Shown: piece after piece, positions 56,042 through 64,000 of the stretch
How the letters are laid out: each line of letters opens with the position of its first letter
How positions within the stretch are numbered: position 1 is the first letter of the stretch
DNA from: Cryptosporangium phraense
GTDB lineage: Bacteria; Actinomycetota; Actinomycetes; Mycobacteriales; Cryptosporangiaceae
DNA: 64,000 bases
Assembly (NCBI RefSeq): GCF_006912135.1
Contig: NZ_VIRS01000020.1
Location: forward strand, 1 to 64,000
Direction of reading: 5' to 3'
Notes under the pieces: generated by a model
What the model was told of the DNA's origin: nothing
What the model saw: only the letters and a program-made list of their open reading frames with translations
Databases searched by the model: none
Program-made: the position numbers and the translations under genes

Positions 56042-56073
56042 GCGCGGACCGCGCGACGGTCCACACTGGTCAT

Positions 56074-57294
56074 ATGGCGACGTCCGGCGCGCACATCGAG
56101 GCCGCGCTGCGCCGCACGATGGTGGGGCAGCTCGAGACCTGGGGCGCCGACACCGGGATCGCGCTCGATCCGGCCGTGCTCGACGCGATGCTGCTCGTTT
56201 CGCGGGCGCACTTCACCCGCGGCGCGGCACCGGAGGACGCCTACGACGCGCACGCGGCGATCGTCACGAAACGGGATCCGGCCGGCCTGGCGATCAGCTC
56301 GGTGTCCGCGCCGACGATCGTCGCGATGATGGTGACCCAGCTCGCGGTCCGGCCCGGGCACCGCGTGCTGGAGATCGGCAGCGGCGGGTACAACGCGGCG
56401 CTGCTGCGCGAGCTCGTCGGCCCGTCCGGGCAGGTCACGACCCTCGACGTCGACCCCGACGTCGCCACCGGGGCGCTCGAGCGGCTGCGCTCGGCCGGGT
56501 ACGAGGACGTCGAGGTCCGGTTCGCCGACGGCGAGTTCGGTGCGCCCGACCGCGCGTTGTTCGACCGGATCGTCGTGACGGTCGAGGCCGCCGACGTCCC
56601 GCCGGCCTGGGTCGGCCAACTGCGCCCCGGCGGGCGCCTGGTGGTTCCGCTGCGGATGTGCGGGCTCACCCGCTCGGTCGCGTTCACCGACGTCGAGGGG
56701 GTGCTGGTCAGTTCCGGGTACGAGCTCTGCGGATTCGTCCCCATGCAGGGCGCGGGGGAACACCGCGAGCAGCGCGTACCGCTGGCCGAGGGCGTCGAAC
56801 TCCGGCTCGACGACGGCCAGCGGGCCGACGGCGAGGCGCTGCGCTCGGCGCTGGCCGGGTCGCGGGCCGAGGTCGGGACCGGGCTGCGGGTGGCGAACCA
56901 GGAGCCGTTCACCGAGCACCTCGACCTCTGGCTGGCCACGATGCTGCCGGGGTTCGGCCTGCTGACGGCCGGGGCGGCAGCGGTCGACCGGGGCCTGGTG
57001 AACCCGGCCTGGCCCGGCGGCCGGACGCCGGCGATCACCCGGGGCGGCACGCTCGCCTACCGGTCGTGGCGGCGGTTCGACGGCGGCGCGGAGGTGCGGG
57101 TGACCGCCCACGGCCCCGACGCCGCCGACGTCGCGGCCGAGTTCGCGCAGGCCCACCGGGTCTGGGCCGGGACGCGCCGTCCGGGTTCGCCGGCCCGGAT
57201 CGCGGTGTACCCGGCCGGCACCCCGGACGCCGAACTCCCGGCCGGTTACCGGCTCGATCGGCGTCACTCCCGGACCGTGATCACCTGGAGTTGA
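56074..57294 (+). CDS. Isoaspartyl-type (PCMT-like) methyltransferase, FxLD-system relative
   Basis: The 406-residue protein has a PCMT-type core: ISSVSAPTIVAMMVTQLAVRPGHRVLEIGSGGYNAALLRELVG (substrate loop plus SAM motif I), DVDPDVATGALERL and GGRLVVPLRM. A C-terminal extension of about 180 residues is typical of the methyltransferases that accompany FxLD-type lanthipeptides, where Asp is methylated and turned into isoaspartate. No precursor peptide, lanthipeptide synthetase or transporter is near, so it is an orphan. The ATG at 56074 has a -10-like CACACT 6 nt before it and no ribosome site. Confidence 0.75.
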   Translation: MATSGAHIEAALRRTMVGQLETWGADTGIALDPAVLDAMLLVSRAHFTRGAAPEDAYDAHAAIVTKRDPAGLAISSVSAPTIVAMMVTQLAVRPGHRVLEIGSGGYNAALLRELVGPSGQVTTLDVDPDVATGALERLRSAGYEDVEVRFADGEFGAPDRALFDRIVVTVEAADVPPAWVGQLRPGGRLVVPLRMCGLTRSVAFTDVEGVLVSSGYELCGFVPMQGAGEHREQRVPLAEGVELRLDDGQRADGEALRSALAGSRAEVGTGLRVANQEPFTEHLDLWLATMLPGFGLLTAGAAAVDRGLVNPAWPGGRTPAITRGGTLAYRSWRRFDGGAEVRVTAHGPDAADVAAEFAQAHRVWAGTRRPGSPARIAVYPAGTPDAELPAGYRLDRRHSRTVITWS

Positions 57295-57310
57295 GTTAAC
57301 CTCTCTTAAC
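57295..57310. promoter_or_regulatory. TetR operator, regulator side
   Basis: GTTAACCTCTCTTAAC, with arms GTTAA and TTAAC, sits directly before the TetR ATG at 57311. It shares GTTAAC and TAAC at the same spacing with the site at 57875-57890, which precedes the acyl-CoA dehydrogenase gene. Confidence 0.6.
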
Positions 57311-57889
57311 ATGAGCGTCCGGAGCGAGCAGAAGGCCGACCGGCGTCGTCAGCTGCTCCGGGCCGGCGCGGTGCTCATCGCCGAGCGCGGCTTTCCCGGC
57401 GTCCGGCTGGAGGATCTGGGCGCGGCGGCCGGCATCAGCGGCCCGGCCGTCTACCGGCATTTCCCGAACAAGGAAGCGTTGCTGGTGGAGCTGCTGGTCG
57501 GCATCAGCGACCGGTTGCTGCGCGGCGGTCACGCCGTCGTCGTCGCGGCCGGGTCGCCGGAGGCGGCCCTGCGCGGGCTGGTCGACTTCCACCTCGACTT
57601 CGCCCTCAGCGAGCCGGAGCTGATCGGGATCCACGACCGCGACCTGGCCAGCCTGCCGCCGGACGCGCTGCACCGGGTCCGGCAGACCCAGCGGACCTAC
57701 GTCGAGCTCTGGGTGGCGGTGCTCTGCGGGGTCCGCCCGGCGCTGGCCGAGGACGACGCCCGGGTGGCCGCGCACGCGGTGTTCGGGCTGCTCAACTCGA
57801 CGCCCTACAGCGCGGTCGGGCCGCGCGCCCGGGACGTGCTCCGCGCGATGGCGCTGGCCGCTACCCTGTACTCAGTTAACGACGACTAA
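57311..57889 (+). CDS. TetR family regulator of the acyl-CoA operon
   Basis: This 192-residue TetR protein has the DNA-binding region [51 protein letters not shown] at about 12-60. A ligand domain ends with [14 protein letters not shown], as in regulators of acyl-CoA genes. Its ATG follows one GTTAAC site and its last codons contain the other, so it should control both itself and the acyl-CoA dehydrogenase operon just downstream. The ligand is likely an acyl-CoA. Confidence 0.85.
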   Translation: MSVRSEQKADRRRQLLRAGAVLIAERGFPGVRLEDLGAAAGISGPAVYRHFPNKEALLVELLVGISDRLLRGGHAVVVAAGSPEAALRGLVDFHLDFALSEPELIGIHDRDLASLPPDALHRVRQTQRTYVELWVAVLCGVRPALAEDDARVAAHAVFGLLNSTPYSAVGPRARDVLRAMALAATLYSVNDD

Positions 57890-57894
57890 CTGAG
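57871..57894. promoter_or_regulatory. TetR operator, acyl-CoA dehydrogenase side
   Basis: CTCAGTTA and TAACTGAG, 8 bp apart, are a perfect inverted repeat that overlaps the TetR stop codon. A -10-like TACCCT at 57862-57867 puts the transcription start at its left edge, so binding would block the operon. Confidence 0.7.
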
Positions 57895-57904
57895 GCGGGC
57901 AGCG

Positions 57905-59035
57905 ATGGACCTCCTTTCCAACGACTACCGGGACCTCGCGCTGACCGTCCGAGAGTTCGCGCGGGACGTGGTCGCGCCGGTCTCGGCCCAGCACGACGCG
58001 GCCTACACGTTCCCCTACGAGGTGGTCGCCGGGATGGCCTCGATGGGGCTGTTCGGCCTGCCGTTCCCCGAGGAGTACGGCGGCCAGGGCGGCGACTACT
58101 TCGGGCTGTGCCTGGCGCTGGAGGAGCTCGGCAAGGTCGACCAGAGCGTCGCGATCACGCTCGAGGCCGGGGTGTCGCTCGGCGCGATGCCGGTGTACCG
58201 GTTCGGGAACGAGGCCCAGAAGAAGGAGTGGCTGCCGTCGCTGACCAGCGGGCAGGCCCTGGCCGCGTTCGGGCTCACCGAGGCCGGGGCCGGGAGCGAC
58301 GCGTCCGGCACCCGCACCACCGCGGTGCTCGACGGCGACCACTGGGTGATCAACGGCTCGAAGCAGTTCATCACGAACTCGGGGACCTCGATCACCCGGC
58401 TGGTGACCGTGACGGCTCGCACCGGGCCGGAGGAGATCTCCACGATCCTGGTGCCGACCGACACGCCCGGTTTCCGCGCCGAACCCGCCTACGACAAGGT
58501 CGGCTGGCACGCGTCCGACACGCACCCGCTCTCGTTCGACGACGTCCGGGTGCCGGCCGAGAACCTGCTGGGCGAGCGGGGCCGCGGGTACGCGAACTTC
58601 CTGCGGATCCTCGACGAGGGCCGGATCGCGATCGCCGCGCTGGCGACCGGCGCGGCTCAGGGCTGCGTCGACGAGAGCGTGAAGTACGCGTCCGAGCGGG
58701 TCGCGTTCGGGCAGCCGATCGGGCGGCACCAGTCGATCGCGTTCACGATCGCCCGGATGGAGGCCCGGGCCCACACCGCGCGCACCGCCTACTACGACGC
58801 GGCGGCGCGGATGCTGGCCGGGAAGCCGTTCAAGAAGGAGGCGTCGATCGCCAAGCTGGTGGCGAGCGAGGCCGCGATGGACAACGCTCGGGACGCGACC
58901 CAGATCCACGGCGGCTACGGGTTCATGAACGAGTACGCGGTGGCCCGGCACTACCGGGACAGCAAGGTCCTGGAGATCGGCGAAGGCACGACGGAGGTCC
59001 AGCTCATGCTCATCGCCCGGCAGGTCGGTCTGTGA
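57905..59035 (+). CDS. Acyl-CoA dehydrogenase
   Basis: This 376-residue enzyme of the short/branched-chain type has [63 protein letters not shown] and [14 protein letters not shown]. The catalytic Glu is probably Glu360 in [10 protein letters not shown]. It forms an enoyl-CoA from a short or branched acyl-CoA with FAD. The ATG at 57905 has GGCGGGCAGC before it. It overlaps the MaoC gene by 4 nt. Confidence 0.9.
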   Translation: MDLLSNDYRDLALTVREFARDVVAPVSAQHDAAYTFPYEVVAGMASMGLFGLPFPEEYGGQGGDYFGLCLALEELGKVDQSVAITLEAGVSLGAMPVYRFGNEAQKKEWLPSLTSGQALAAFGLTEAGAGSDASGTRTTAVLDGDHWVINGSKQFITNSGTSITRLVTVTARTGPEEISTILVPTDTPGFRAEPAYDKVGWHASDTHPLSFDDVRVPAENLLGERGRGYANFLRILDEGRIAIAALATGAAQGCVDESVKYASERVAFGQPIGRHQSIAFTIARMEARAHTARTAYYDAAARMLAGKPFKKEASIAKLVASEAAMDNARDATQIHGGYGFMNEYAVARHYRDSKVLEIGEGTTEVQLMLIARQVGL

Positions 59036-59502
59036 GGCGCGAGGTCCAGCGCGGGCTCTGGTTCGAGGAGTTCGAGACCGGCGTCGTCTACGAGCACCGC
59101 CCCGGCCGGACGATCACCGAGGCCGACAACGTGCTGTTCACGACGCTGACGATGAACACCCAGGCGCTGCACCTGGATGCGGCGTTCGCCGAGGGCACCG
59201 CGTTCGGGCAGCGGCTGGTCAACTCGATGTTCACGCTGTCGACGCTGGTCGGGCTGTCGGTGGCCCAGCTCACCCAGGGCACGATCGTCGCGAACCTGGG
59301 CTTCAGCGAGATAGCGTTCCCGAAGCCGCTGTTCCACGGCGACACGCTGTACGCCGAGACGGTGGTCACCGAGAAGCGGGAGTCGAAGAGCCGTCCGGGC
59401 GAGGGGATCGTCACGTTCGTACACACCGGCCGCAACCAGCACGGGGACGTGGTCGCGACCGCCACCCGCAAGACCCTGGTCCACCTGCGGCCGACGCCCT
59501 GA
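59032..59502 (+). CDS. MaoC-like dehydratase
   Basis: This 156-residue hot-dog protein begins [46 protein letters not shown]. This places Asn/His residues in the hydratase site of the mesaconyl-CoA hydratase-like MaoC group. [16 protein letters not shown] follows. It would hydrate the enoyl-CoA made by the preceding enzyme. The GTG at 59032 overlaps the dehydrogenase stop. Confidence 0.85.
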   Translation: MRREVQRGLWFEEFETGVVYEHRPGRTITEADNVLFTTLTMNTQALHLDAAFAEGTAFGQRLVNSMFTLSTLVGLSVAQLTQGTIVANLGFSEIAFPKPLFHGDTLYAETVVTEKRESKSRPGEGIVTFVHTGRNQHGDVVATATRKTLVHLRPTP

Positions 59503-59525
59503 TCCGTTTCCCGGAGGTATCCGCC

Positions 59526-60680
59526 ATGTGGCCCCCGACCAGCCCGCTTCCGGTCGACGCCGGCGCGGCGACCCTCGTCGGCCGCGTCTGGCGGCCCGGG
59601 CTCGGCCCGTCGGTCGTCGCCGTCCGGGACGGCTCGCTGGTCGACGTCACCTCGACCTTTCCGACCGTCCGGGAGTTGACCGAGACCGAGAACCCGGCCG
59701 CTGAGCTGCGGAAGGCCGAGGGCGAAGCCCTCGGGACGCTCGACGACGTCCTCGCCAACACCCCGCCGGAGAGCCGCGACCCCGAGCACCCGCGCCTGCT
59801 CTCGCCGATCGACCTGCACGTCGTCAAGGCGGCCGGCGTCACGTTCGCCGCCTCGATGCTCGAGCGGGTGATCGAGGAGCGGGTCCGCGGCGACGCCGGC
59901 GCGGCCGCTCAGGCCCGCGCCGACATTCACGCGCTCATCGGCACGTCCACGCCGCAACCCGGTTCGCCCGAGGCCGCGCGACTGCGCGCGATGCTCGTCG
60001 GCCGGGGCCTCTGGAGCCAGTACCTCGAGGTCGGCCTCGGCCCCGACGCGGAGATCTTCACCAAGGCCCCGGTGCTGGCCACGGTCGGCACCGCGGTCGA
60101 CGCCGGGGTCCGCCGCGACTCCACCTGGAACAACCCCGAACCCGAGGTGGTACTCGCCGTCGCGTCCACCGGCCGGATCGTCGGCGCGACGCTCGGCAAC
60201 GACGTCAACCTCCGCGACATCGAGGGACGCTCCGCCCTGCTCCTCCCGCAGGCCAAGGACAACAACGCGTCGGCCGCCCTCGGCCCGTTCCTCCGCCTCG
60301 TCGACGGTGATTTCACTCTGGACGACGTCCGGCGCGCCGTCGTCACGCTGACCGTCGACGGCGAAGACGGGTACCACCTGGACGGCGAGTCGTCGATGAC
60401 CGAGATCAGCCGGGACCCGGCCGAGCTGGCCGCCCAGCTCTTCACCGGTCACTCCTATCCCGACGGCGCGGTGCTGTACCTCGGCACGATGTTCGCCCCG
60501 ACCGCCGACCGGCACACGCCCGGCCTCGGGTTCACGCACGAGACCGGCGACATCGTGAGCGTGTCCTCGCCGAAACTGGGCACCCTCACCAACCGGATCC
60601 GCCCGGCCGACGAGTGCGAGCCCTGGACGTTCGGGATCGCCGACCTGATGCACACCCTGCGGAATCGGGAGTCCTCGTGA
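59526..60680 (+). CDS. Fumarylacetoacetate hydrolase family protein
   Basis: This 384-residue FAH-fold protein has LHVVKAAGVTFAASMLERVIEER, NNPEPEVVLAVASTGRIVGATLGNDVNLRDIEGRSALLLPQAKDNNAS and DIVSVSSPKLGTLTNRI. With the next gene it resembles the pair 2-keto-3-deoxy-pentonate dehydratase plus 2-ketoglutarate semialdehyde dehydrogenase of sugar-acid breakdown. The E-x-E metal ligands appear in PEPEVVL. The ATG at 59526 follows GGAGGT. Confidence 0.85.
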   Translation: MWPPTSPLPVDAGAATLVGRVWRPGLGPSVVAVRDGSLVDVTSTFPTVRELTETENPAAELRKAEGEALGTLDDVLANTPPESRDPEHPRLLSPIDLHVVKAAGVTFAASMLERVIEERVRGDAGAAAQARADIHALIGTSTPQPGSPEAARLRAMLVGRGLWSQYLEVGLGPDAEIFTKAPVLATVGTAVDAGVRRDSTWNNPEPEVVLAVASTGRIVGATLGNDVNLRDIEGRSALLLPQAKDNNASAALGPFLRLVDGDFTLDDVRRAVVTLTVDGEDGYHLDGESSMTEISRDPAELAAQLFTGHSYPDGAVLYLGTMFAPTADRHTPGLGFTHETGDIVSVSSPKLGTLTNRIRPADECEPWTFGIADLMHTLRNRESS

Positions 60681-62116
60681 ACACTTCAGTCGCCGACCCG
60701 GCGTCCGTCGGGACCGTGACGCGGGCGGCCGCGGACGCGACCGCCGGGCTGGCCGCGCTGGGACGGGCCGGGCGCGCCCGCCTGCTCCGCGCGGCCGCCG
60801 ACGAGATCGAGGCCCGCCGGGAGGCGCTGGTCGCGGTCGCGTCCCGCGAGACCCACCTGGCCGACGCCCGGCTGAACGGCGAAGTGACCCGCACCGCGTA
60901 CCAGCTGCGGCTCTTCGCCGACGTCGTCGAGGAGGGCTCCTATCTGGAGGCCACGATCGACCACGCCGGCGACACCCCGATGGGGCCGGGCCCGGACCTG
61001 CGCCGGATGCTCGTGCCGCTCGGGCCGGTCGCGGTGTTCGGGGCGTCGAACTTCCCGCTGGCGTTCTCGGTGCCGGGCGGAGACACCGCGTCGGCGCTGG
61101 CGGCGGGGTGCCCGGTCGTGCTGAAGGCGCACGAGTCACATCCGGAGACGTCCGCGCTCGCGTTCGAGGCGCTGCTGGCGGCGGCCAAATCCGCGGGTGC
61201 CCCGGACGGCACGGTCGGGCTCGTCTTCGGGCGCGAGGCCGGGGCCGCGCTCGTCACCGACCCGCACATCACCGCGGTCGGGTTCACCGGGTCGCTGGCC
61301 GGTGGCCAGGCGCTGCGCGCGCTGATCGAGTCCCGGCCGCAGCCGATCCCGTTCTACGGCGAGTTGGCCAGCCTGAACCCGCTGGTGGTCACCCCGGCCG
61401 CGGCCGCCGCCCGTGCGTCGGAGATCGCGTCCGGGCTGGCCACGTCGATCACCGGTTCGCTGGGTCAGCTCTGCACCAAGCCCGGCCTGGTCTTCCTGCC
61501 CGGCGGTCCGGCCGGCGATGCGCTGCTGGCCGAGGTCTCGGCCTTGGTGGACGCCGTCCCGGCGGGGGAGCTGCTCAACGACCGGGTCGCCGAGGGCTAC
61601 CGCTCGATCGGCACCGCCCTGCGCGCCGAACCGGGCGTGCGGGTCGCCGCCGGTGGCGCGGTCGGCGTCGCCGCGGTGCTGACCGTCGACGCGGGCGACT
61701 TCACCGCCGCGCTCGCCGAGGAGTGCTTCGGCCCGCTGGCCGTGGTCGTGCGGTACTCGTCCGAGGACGAGCTCCTCGGGGTGCTCGCGACGCTGCCCGG
61801 CTCGCTGACCGCGACCGTCCACTCGCAACCGACCGACGACCTGGCGCCGCTGCTGGCCGTCCTCCAGCCCCGGGCCGGTCGCCTGCTCTTCGACGGCTAC
61901 CCGACCGGGGTGCTCGTCGCCTGGGCGCAGACCCACGGCGGCCCCTGGCCGTCCACCAACACCGTCCACACCTCGGTCGGCCCGACCGCGATCCGCCGTT
62001 TCCTGCGTCCCGTCACCTGGCAGAACGCCCCCGAACGGGTCCTCCCGGACGAGCTGCGCGACGACTACACCGGCATTCCCCGCCGCATCGACGGAGTACT
62101 GCTCCCGACCGGATAG
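60677..62116 (+). CDS. Aldehyde dehydrogenase, 2-ketoglutarate-semialdehyde dehydrogenase type
   Basis: This 479-residue aldehyde dehydrogenase of the NADP-linked KGSADH group has VAVFGASNFPLAFSVPGGDTASALAAGCPVVLKAHESHP, VGFTGSLAGGQAL, ELASLNPLVV and the active-site Cys in GQLCTKPGLVFLP. The HGGPWPSTN stretch near the C-terminus is typical of the group. It would oxidise 2-ketoglutarate semialdehyde to 2-ketoglutarate. The GTG at 60677 overlaps the FAH-family gene (GTGA). Its last 52 nt overlap the convergent membrane protein gene. Confidence 0.85.
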   Translation: MNTSVADPASVGTVTRAAADATAGLAALGRAGRARLLRAAADEIEARREALVAVASRETHLADARLNGEVTRTAYQLRLFADVVEEGSYLEATIDHAGDTPMGPGPDLRRMLVPLGPVAVFGASNFPLAFSVPGGDTASALAAGCPVVLKAHESHPETSALAFEALLAAAKSAGAPDGTVGLVFGREAGAALVTDPHITAVGFTGSLAGGQALRALIESRPQPIPFYGELASLNPLVVTPAAAAARASEIASGLATSITGSLGQLCTKPGLVFLPGGPAGDALLAEVSALVDAVPAGELLNDRVAEGYRSIGTALRAEPGVRVAAGGAVGVAAVLTVDAGDFTAALAEECFGPLAVVVRYSSEDELLGVLATLPGSLTATVHSQPTDDLAPLLAVLQPRAGRLLFDGYPTGVLVAWAQTHGGPWPSTNTVHTSVGPTAIRRFLRPVTWQNAPERVLPDELRDDYTGIPRRIDGVLLPTG

Positions 62117-63126
62117 GGCCCGGCCAGGCCGGCCAGGCCGGTGACGACCAGCCCGATCCCGGCCGCGAACCCGAGCGCGAGAGCGTTGGCCAGCGCGGCC
62201 GTCGCGGTCGGCGACAGGGCCGCGACGGGGTCCGGTTCGGCGACGGCGCCGAGCATCAGCGTCCCCCACGCGGTGATCGGGAGGACGAGAAGGAGGGCCG
62301 CACCGGCCACCCGGGCGGTCACCGCGCCGCGGCGCCGACCGGCCCCGGCCCCGGCTCCGACGGCTCCGACGGCGGCCACGGTGAGCAGTACGCCGTGGAC
62401 GGACAGCAGGACGGTGAGAGCGCCGGCAGACCAGTCCCAGTCGACCTCGCCGACCGTGAACGTGCTCAGCGGCCAGACGACGACCAGCGCGACGTCGGCC
62501 ACGGCCACCAGGACCAGCGCGGTCCAGAACCGCCCCGGAGCCGCCCCCCGGCCCGCGAGCGCCCCGGAGCCGCCCCGCGCCACGAGAGCCCCCGGGCCAC
62601 CCCGCGCCACGAGCGCCTCGGGGCCGCGCCCCACCGCAACACCTCCGGCCGACAGGCGTCGCGATGGTCGCGGCCCCAGCCGGAGCACGGCGAGCGGAAG
62701 CGCGAGCGTCGCCACCCCGGCCGCAGCCGCACCGAGCAACGCCGGCCCGCGGATCGCCCAGCCGAAGAAGTCACCGAACCCGAAGATGCCGGAGAAGACG
62801 GTCGTCAGCAGCGCCCACGGCACCGCAGCACCGGCCAGCCACCGGGTCGCCGTGCGGCCGGCGTCGTGGCCGCGGCCGAGCAGCGTCAGGCCCACGATCA
62901 AGCCGCCGCCGGCCAGCGCGTCCATCTCGGCGGTACCGACCGTGGCCGGAGCATTCACCCAGAAGCGGGGTTCGCCGAGGTAGAGGACCGCGGTGATGAC
63001 CGCGCCCGTCGCCGCGCCGAGCAGCAGCCCGAGCACCCCGACCGCCGCCGCGGCCCCGCCGGACCGCCTCACACGATCCGCACGAGCCGGAGAGGGCCAC
63101 GCGGGAGGATGCGGGAGGGGCTGCAC
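62065..63126 (-). CDS. Integral membrane protein of unknown function
   Basis: This 353-residue protein has about eight hydrophobic segments, a Gly/Ala/Arg-rich cytoplasmic loop in the middle with repeats (VARGGPGALVARGGSGALAGRG, about 175-200), and a basic N-terminal tail. No family is recognised. The repeats are coded by direct DNA repeats at 62550-62625. The stop lies 52 nt inside the convergent aldehyde dehydrogenase gene; an earlier end is not possible in this frame. Confidence 0.65.
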   Translation of the reverse strand: MQPLPHPPAWPSPARADRVRRSGGAAAAVGVLGLLLGAATGAVITAVLYLGEPRFWVNAPATVGTAEMDALAGGGLIVGLTLLGRGHDAGRTATRWLAGAAVPWALLTTVFSGIFGFGDFFGWAIRGPALLGAAAAGVATLALPLAVLRLGPRPSRRLSAGGVAVGRGPEALVARGGPGALVARGGSGALAGRGAAPGRFWTALVLVAVADVALVVVWPLSTFTVGEVDWDWSAGALTVLLSVHGVLLTVAAVGAVGAGAGAGRRRGAVTARVAGAALLLVLPITAWGTLMLGAVAEPDPVAALSPTATAALANALALGFAAGIGLVVTGLAGLAGPYPVGSSTPSMRRGMPV

Positions 63127-63168
63127 GCGGCCACCGTAGCGGCGCCCGAGTGCACTGTGGATCGCCCG

Positions 63169-64000
63169 TCAGGGCAGGTCGAGGTCGGCCCAGACGGCGG
63201 CGTGATCGGAACCCGCGTGCACCGGGCCGGTCATCGTGGGATAGATCGGCCAGAGCGTCCCGCGCTTGCCGCCCCACACGCCCCGCCGGTGGATCCCGCC
63301 TCCGGTCGCGCGGGCGAACAGCGCCGGCGACAACAGCACGTAGTCGAGCTTGTTCCGGGCCGTGCAGTAGCCGTAGGTCCCCGGGCGGCCACCGTCGTCG
63401 AAGTCCCGGTGGGCCGAGATGTCGCGCAGGTCGGTCTCCCGCAGCAGCGGCGCCAGTGGCTCGCTGTCCGGGGTGTCGTTGAGGTCGCCGAGCACGACCA
63501 CGTACTCGGTCTCCAGCGACCGGTAGATCTCGGCCACCCGCACCGCCTGCCTGCGTCGGGTCGCGTCGGAGGCGACCTTCCCGCCGTACCCCTTGCTCTT
63601 GAAGTGATTGACGAGGACGACGACCAACGCGCCTTCCGGGGTGCGGACGTGGTACTCCGCGCAATCCCGGCTGAAGATCCGGCCGCCGGAATCCACGTCG
63701 TCCACATGGCTGCGCTGCGCCACCAGCGGGAACTTCGACAGCACCCCGACGTCGATACCGCGCTCGTCGTTGCCGTCGACGACCATGACGTGCGGGTACC
63801 GCGGACGGCCGCCCTCGACCAGGCCGGCGTCGGCGAAGCGCTTGAGCGCGAAGCGGTTCTCGGTCTCGATCACCCCGACGACGTCGGCGCCGACGTCCTC
63901 GAGGACCATCGCGGTGTGGGTGAGCGCGAGCTCGTCGACGCGGTCGGTGGTCAGCTCGACCCAGCCGATCCAGTCCGCGCGCCCGTTCGCGACGACGGTC
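63169..64000 (-). CDS. Endonuclease/exonuclease/phosphatase family protein (partial)
   Basis: The frame runs open from the window end to a stop at 63169, so the N-terminus is missing. The visible 277 residues contain VIETENRFALKRF, VLVNHFKSKGYGGK, VVLGDLNDTPDSEPL, KLDYVLLSPAL and the final SDHAAVWADLDL. This is the order of metal, Asp-Asn and His motifs of the DNase I-like EEP fold. It could be a secreted nuclease or a phosphodiesterase. The family is clear, the substrate is not. Confidence 0.85.
   Translation of the reverse strand, partial: TVVANGRADWIGWVELTTDRVDELALTHTAMVLEDVGADVVGVIETENRFALKRFADAGLVEGGRPRYPHVMVVDGNDERGIDVGVLSKFPLVAQRSHVDDVDSGGRIFSRDCAEYHVRTPEGALVVVLVNHFKSKGYGGKVASDATRRRQAVRVAEIYRSLETEYVVVLGDLNDTPDSEPLAPLLRETDLRDISAHRDFDDGGRPGTYGYCTARNKLDYVLLSPALFARATGGGIHRRGVWGGKRGTLWPIYPTMTGPVHAGSDHAAVWADLDLP

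Overview
The window is about 70 percent or more GC. It uses GTG and TTG starts freely, and many genes overlap by 4 nt (ATGA or GTGA). It encodes TetR, MarR, MerR, HxlR and GntR regulators, many acyl-CoA enzymes, mycofactocin-type oxidoreductases, a DUF3068 protein and an MmpL remnant. Together these point to the chromosome of a soil actinomycete (Frankiales, Cryptosporangiales or Pseudonocardiales-like). The species cannot be read from the sequence. I saw no tRNA, rRNA, CRISPR array or replication origin.

Layout. 1-6.3 kb: end of a membrane protein, an animal-type haem peroxidase, a MerR / reductase / hydrolase operon behind an 18-bp palindrome, a mycofactocin-type SDR and a LacI regulator. 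6.3-14.8 kb: TetR/MFS pair, catalase, a redox module (MarR with a Cys-rich tail, FMN reductase, HxlR, quinone oxidoreductase), a decayed MmpL gene and an unknown anchored protein. 14.8-32.3 kb: a large lipid/steroid-type catabolic region with two FadD ligases, a fused double acyl-CoA dehydrogenase, a CYP142-like P450, an NDMA-type alcohol dehydrogenase, an aldehyde dehydrogenase, a second P450 with two tandem TetR genes, a DUF35-thiolase pair, DUF427, another acyl-CoA dehydrogenase and a GntR regulator. Two KstR-like boxes (25437 and 25537) lie in the divergent promoter at its centre. 32.3-38.9 kb: a DUF3068 protein, TetR/MaoC, and a compact four-gene glycosyltransferase / methyltransferase / toroid / methyltransferase cluster of unknown product. 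39-44.4 kb: an APC permease with a 330-residue low-complexity tail, a 15-bp tandem repeat, and a ferric-reductase-like / FMN-binding / ApbE trio. 44.4-51.3 kb: two amidohydrolases and a small protein, a GMC oxidoreductase, an NmrA/AraC pair and a broken APC permease behind a third KstR-like box.

The most unusual locus is 51386-55264, a three-gene overlapping operon. Gene 1 is a small protein resembling EACC1 (effector-associated constant component of actinobacterial conflict systems). Gene 2 is an 870-residue caspase-like protease fused to a trehalose-synthase-like GH13 domain that has lost its nucleophile Asp and its acid/base Glu. Gene 3 is an arginase-fold protein with a Cys in place of the first metal-binding His. 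An intact caspase dyad plus a dead sugar-enzyme domain suggests a sensor-protease switch. An IS remnant with recognisable terminal inverted repeats follows directly.

56-64 kb: an orphan isoaspartyl-type methyltransferase, a TetR / acyl-CoA dehydrogenase / MaoC / FAH-family / aldehyde dehydrogenase operon with a matched operator pair, a membrane protein, and the 3' part of an endonuclease/exonuclease/phosphatase-family gene that runs off the window. Several genes have a -10-like hexamer ending 6-8 nt before the start codon and no usable ribosome site, so leaderless transcription is probably common.
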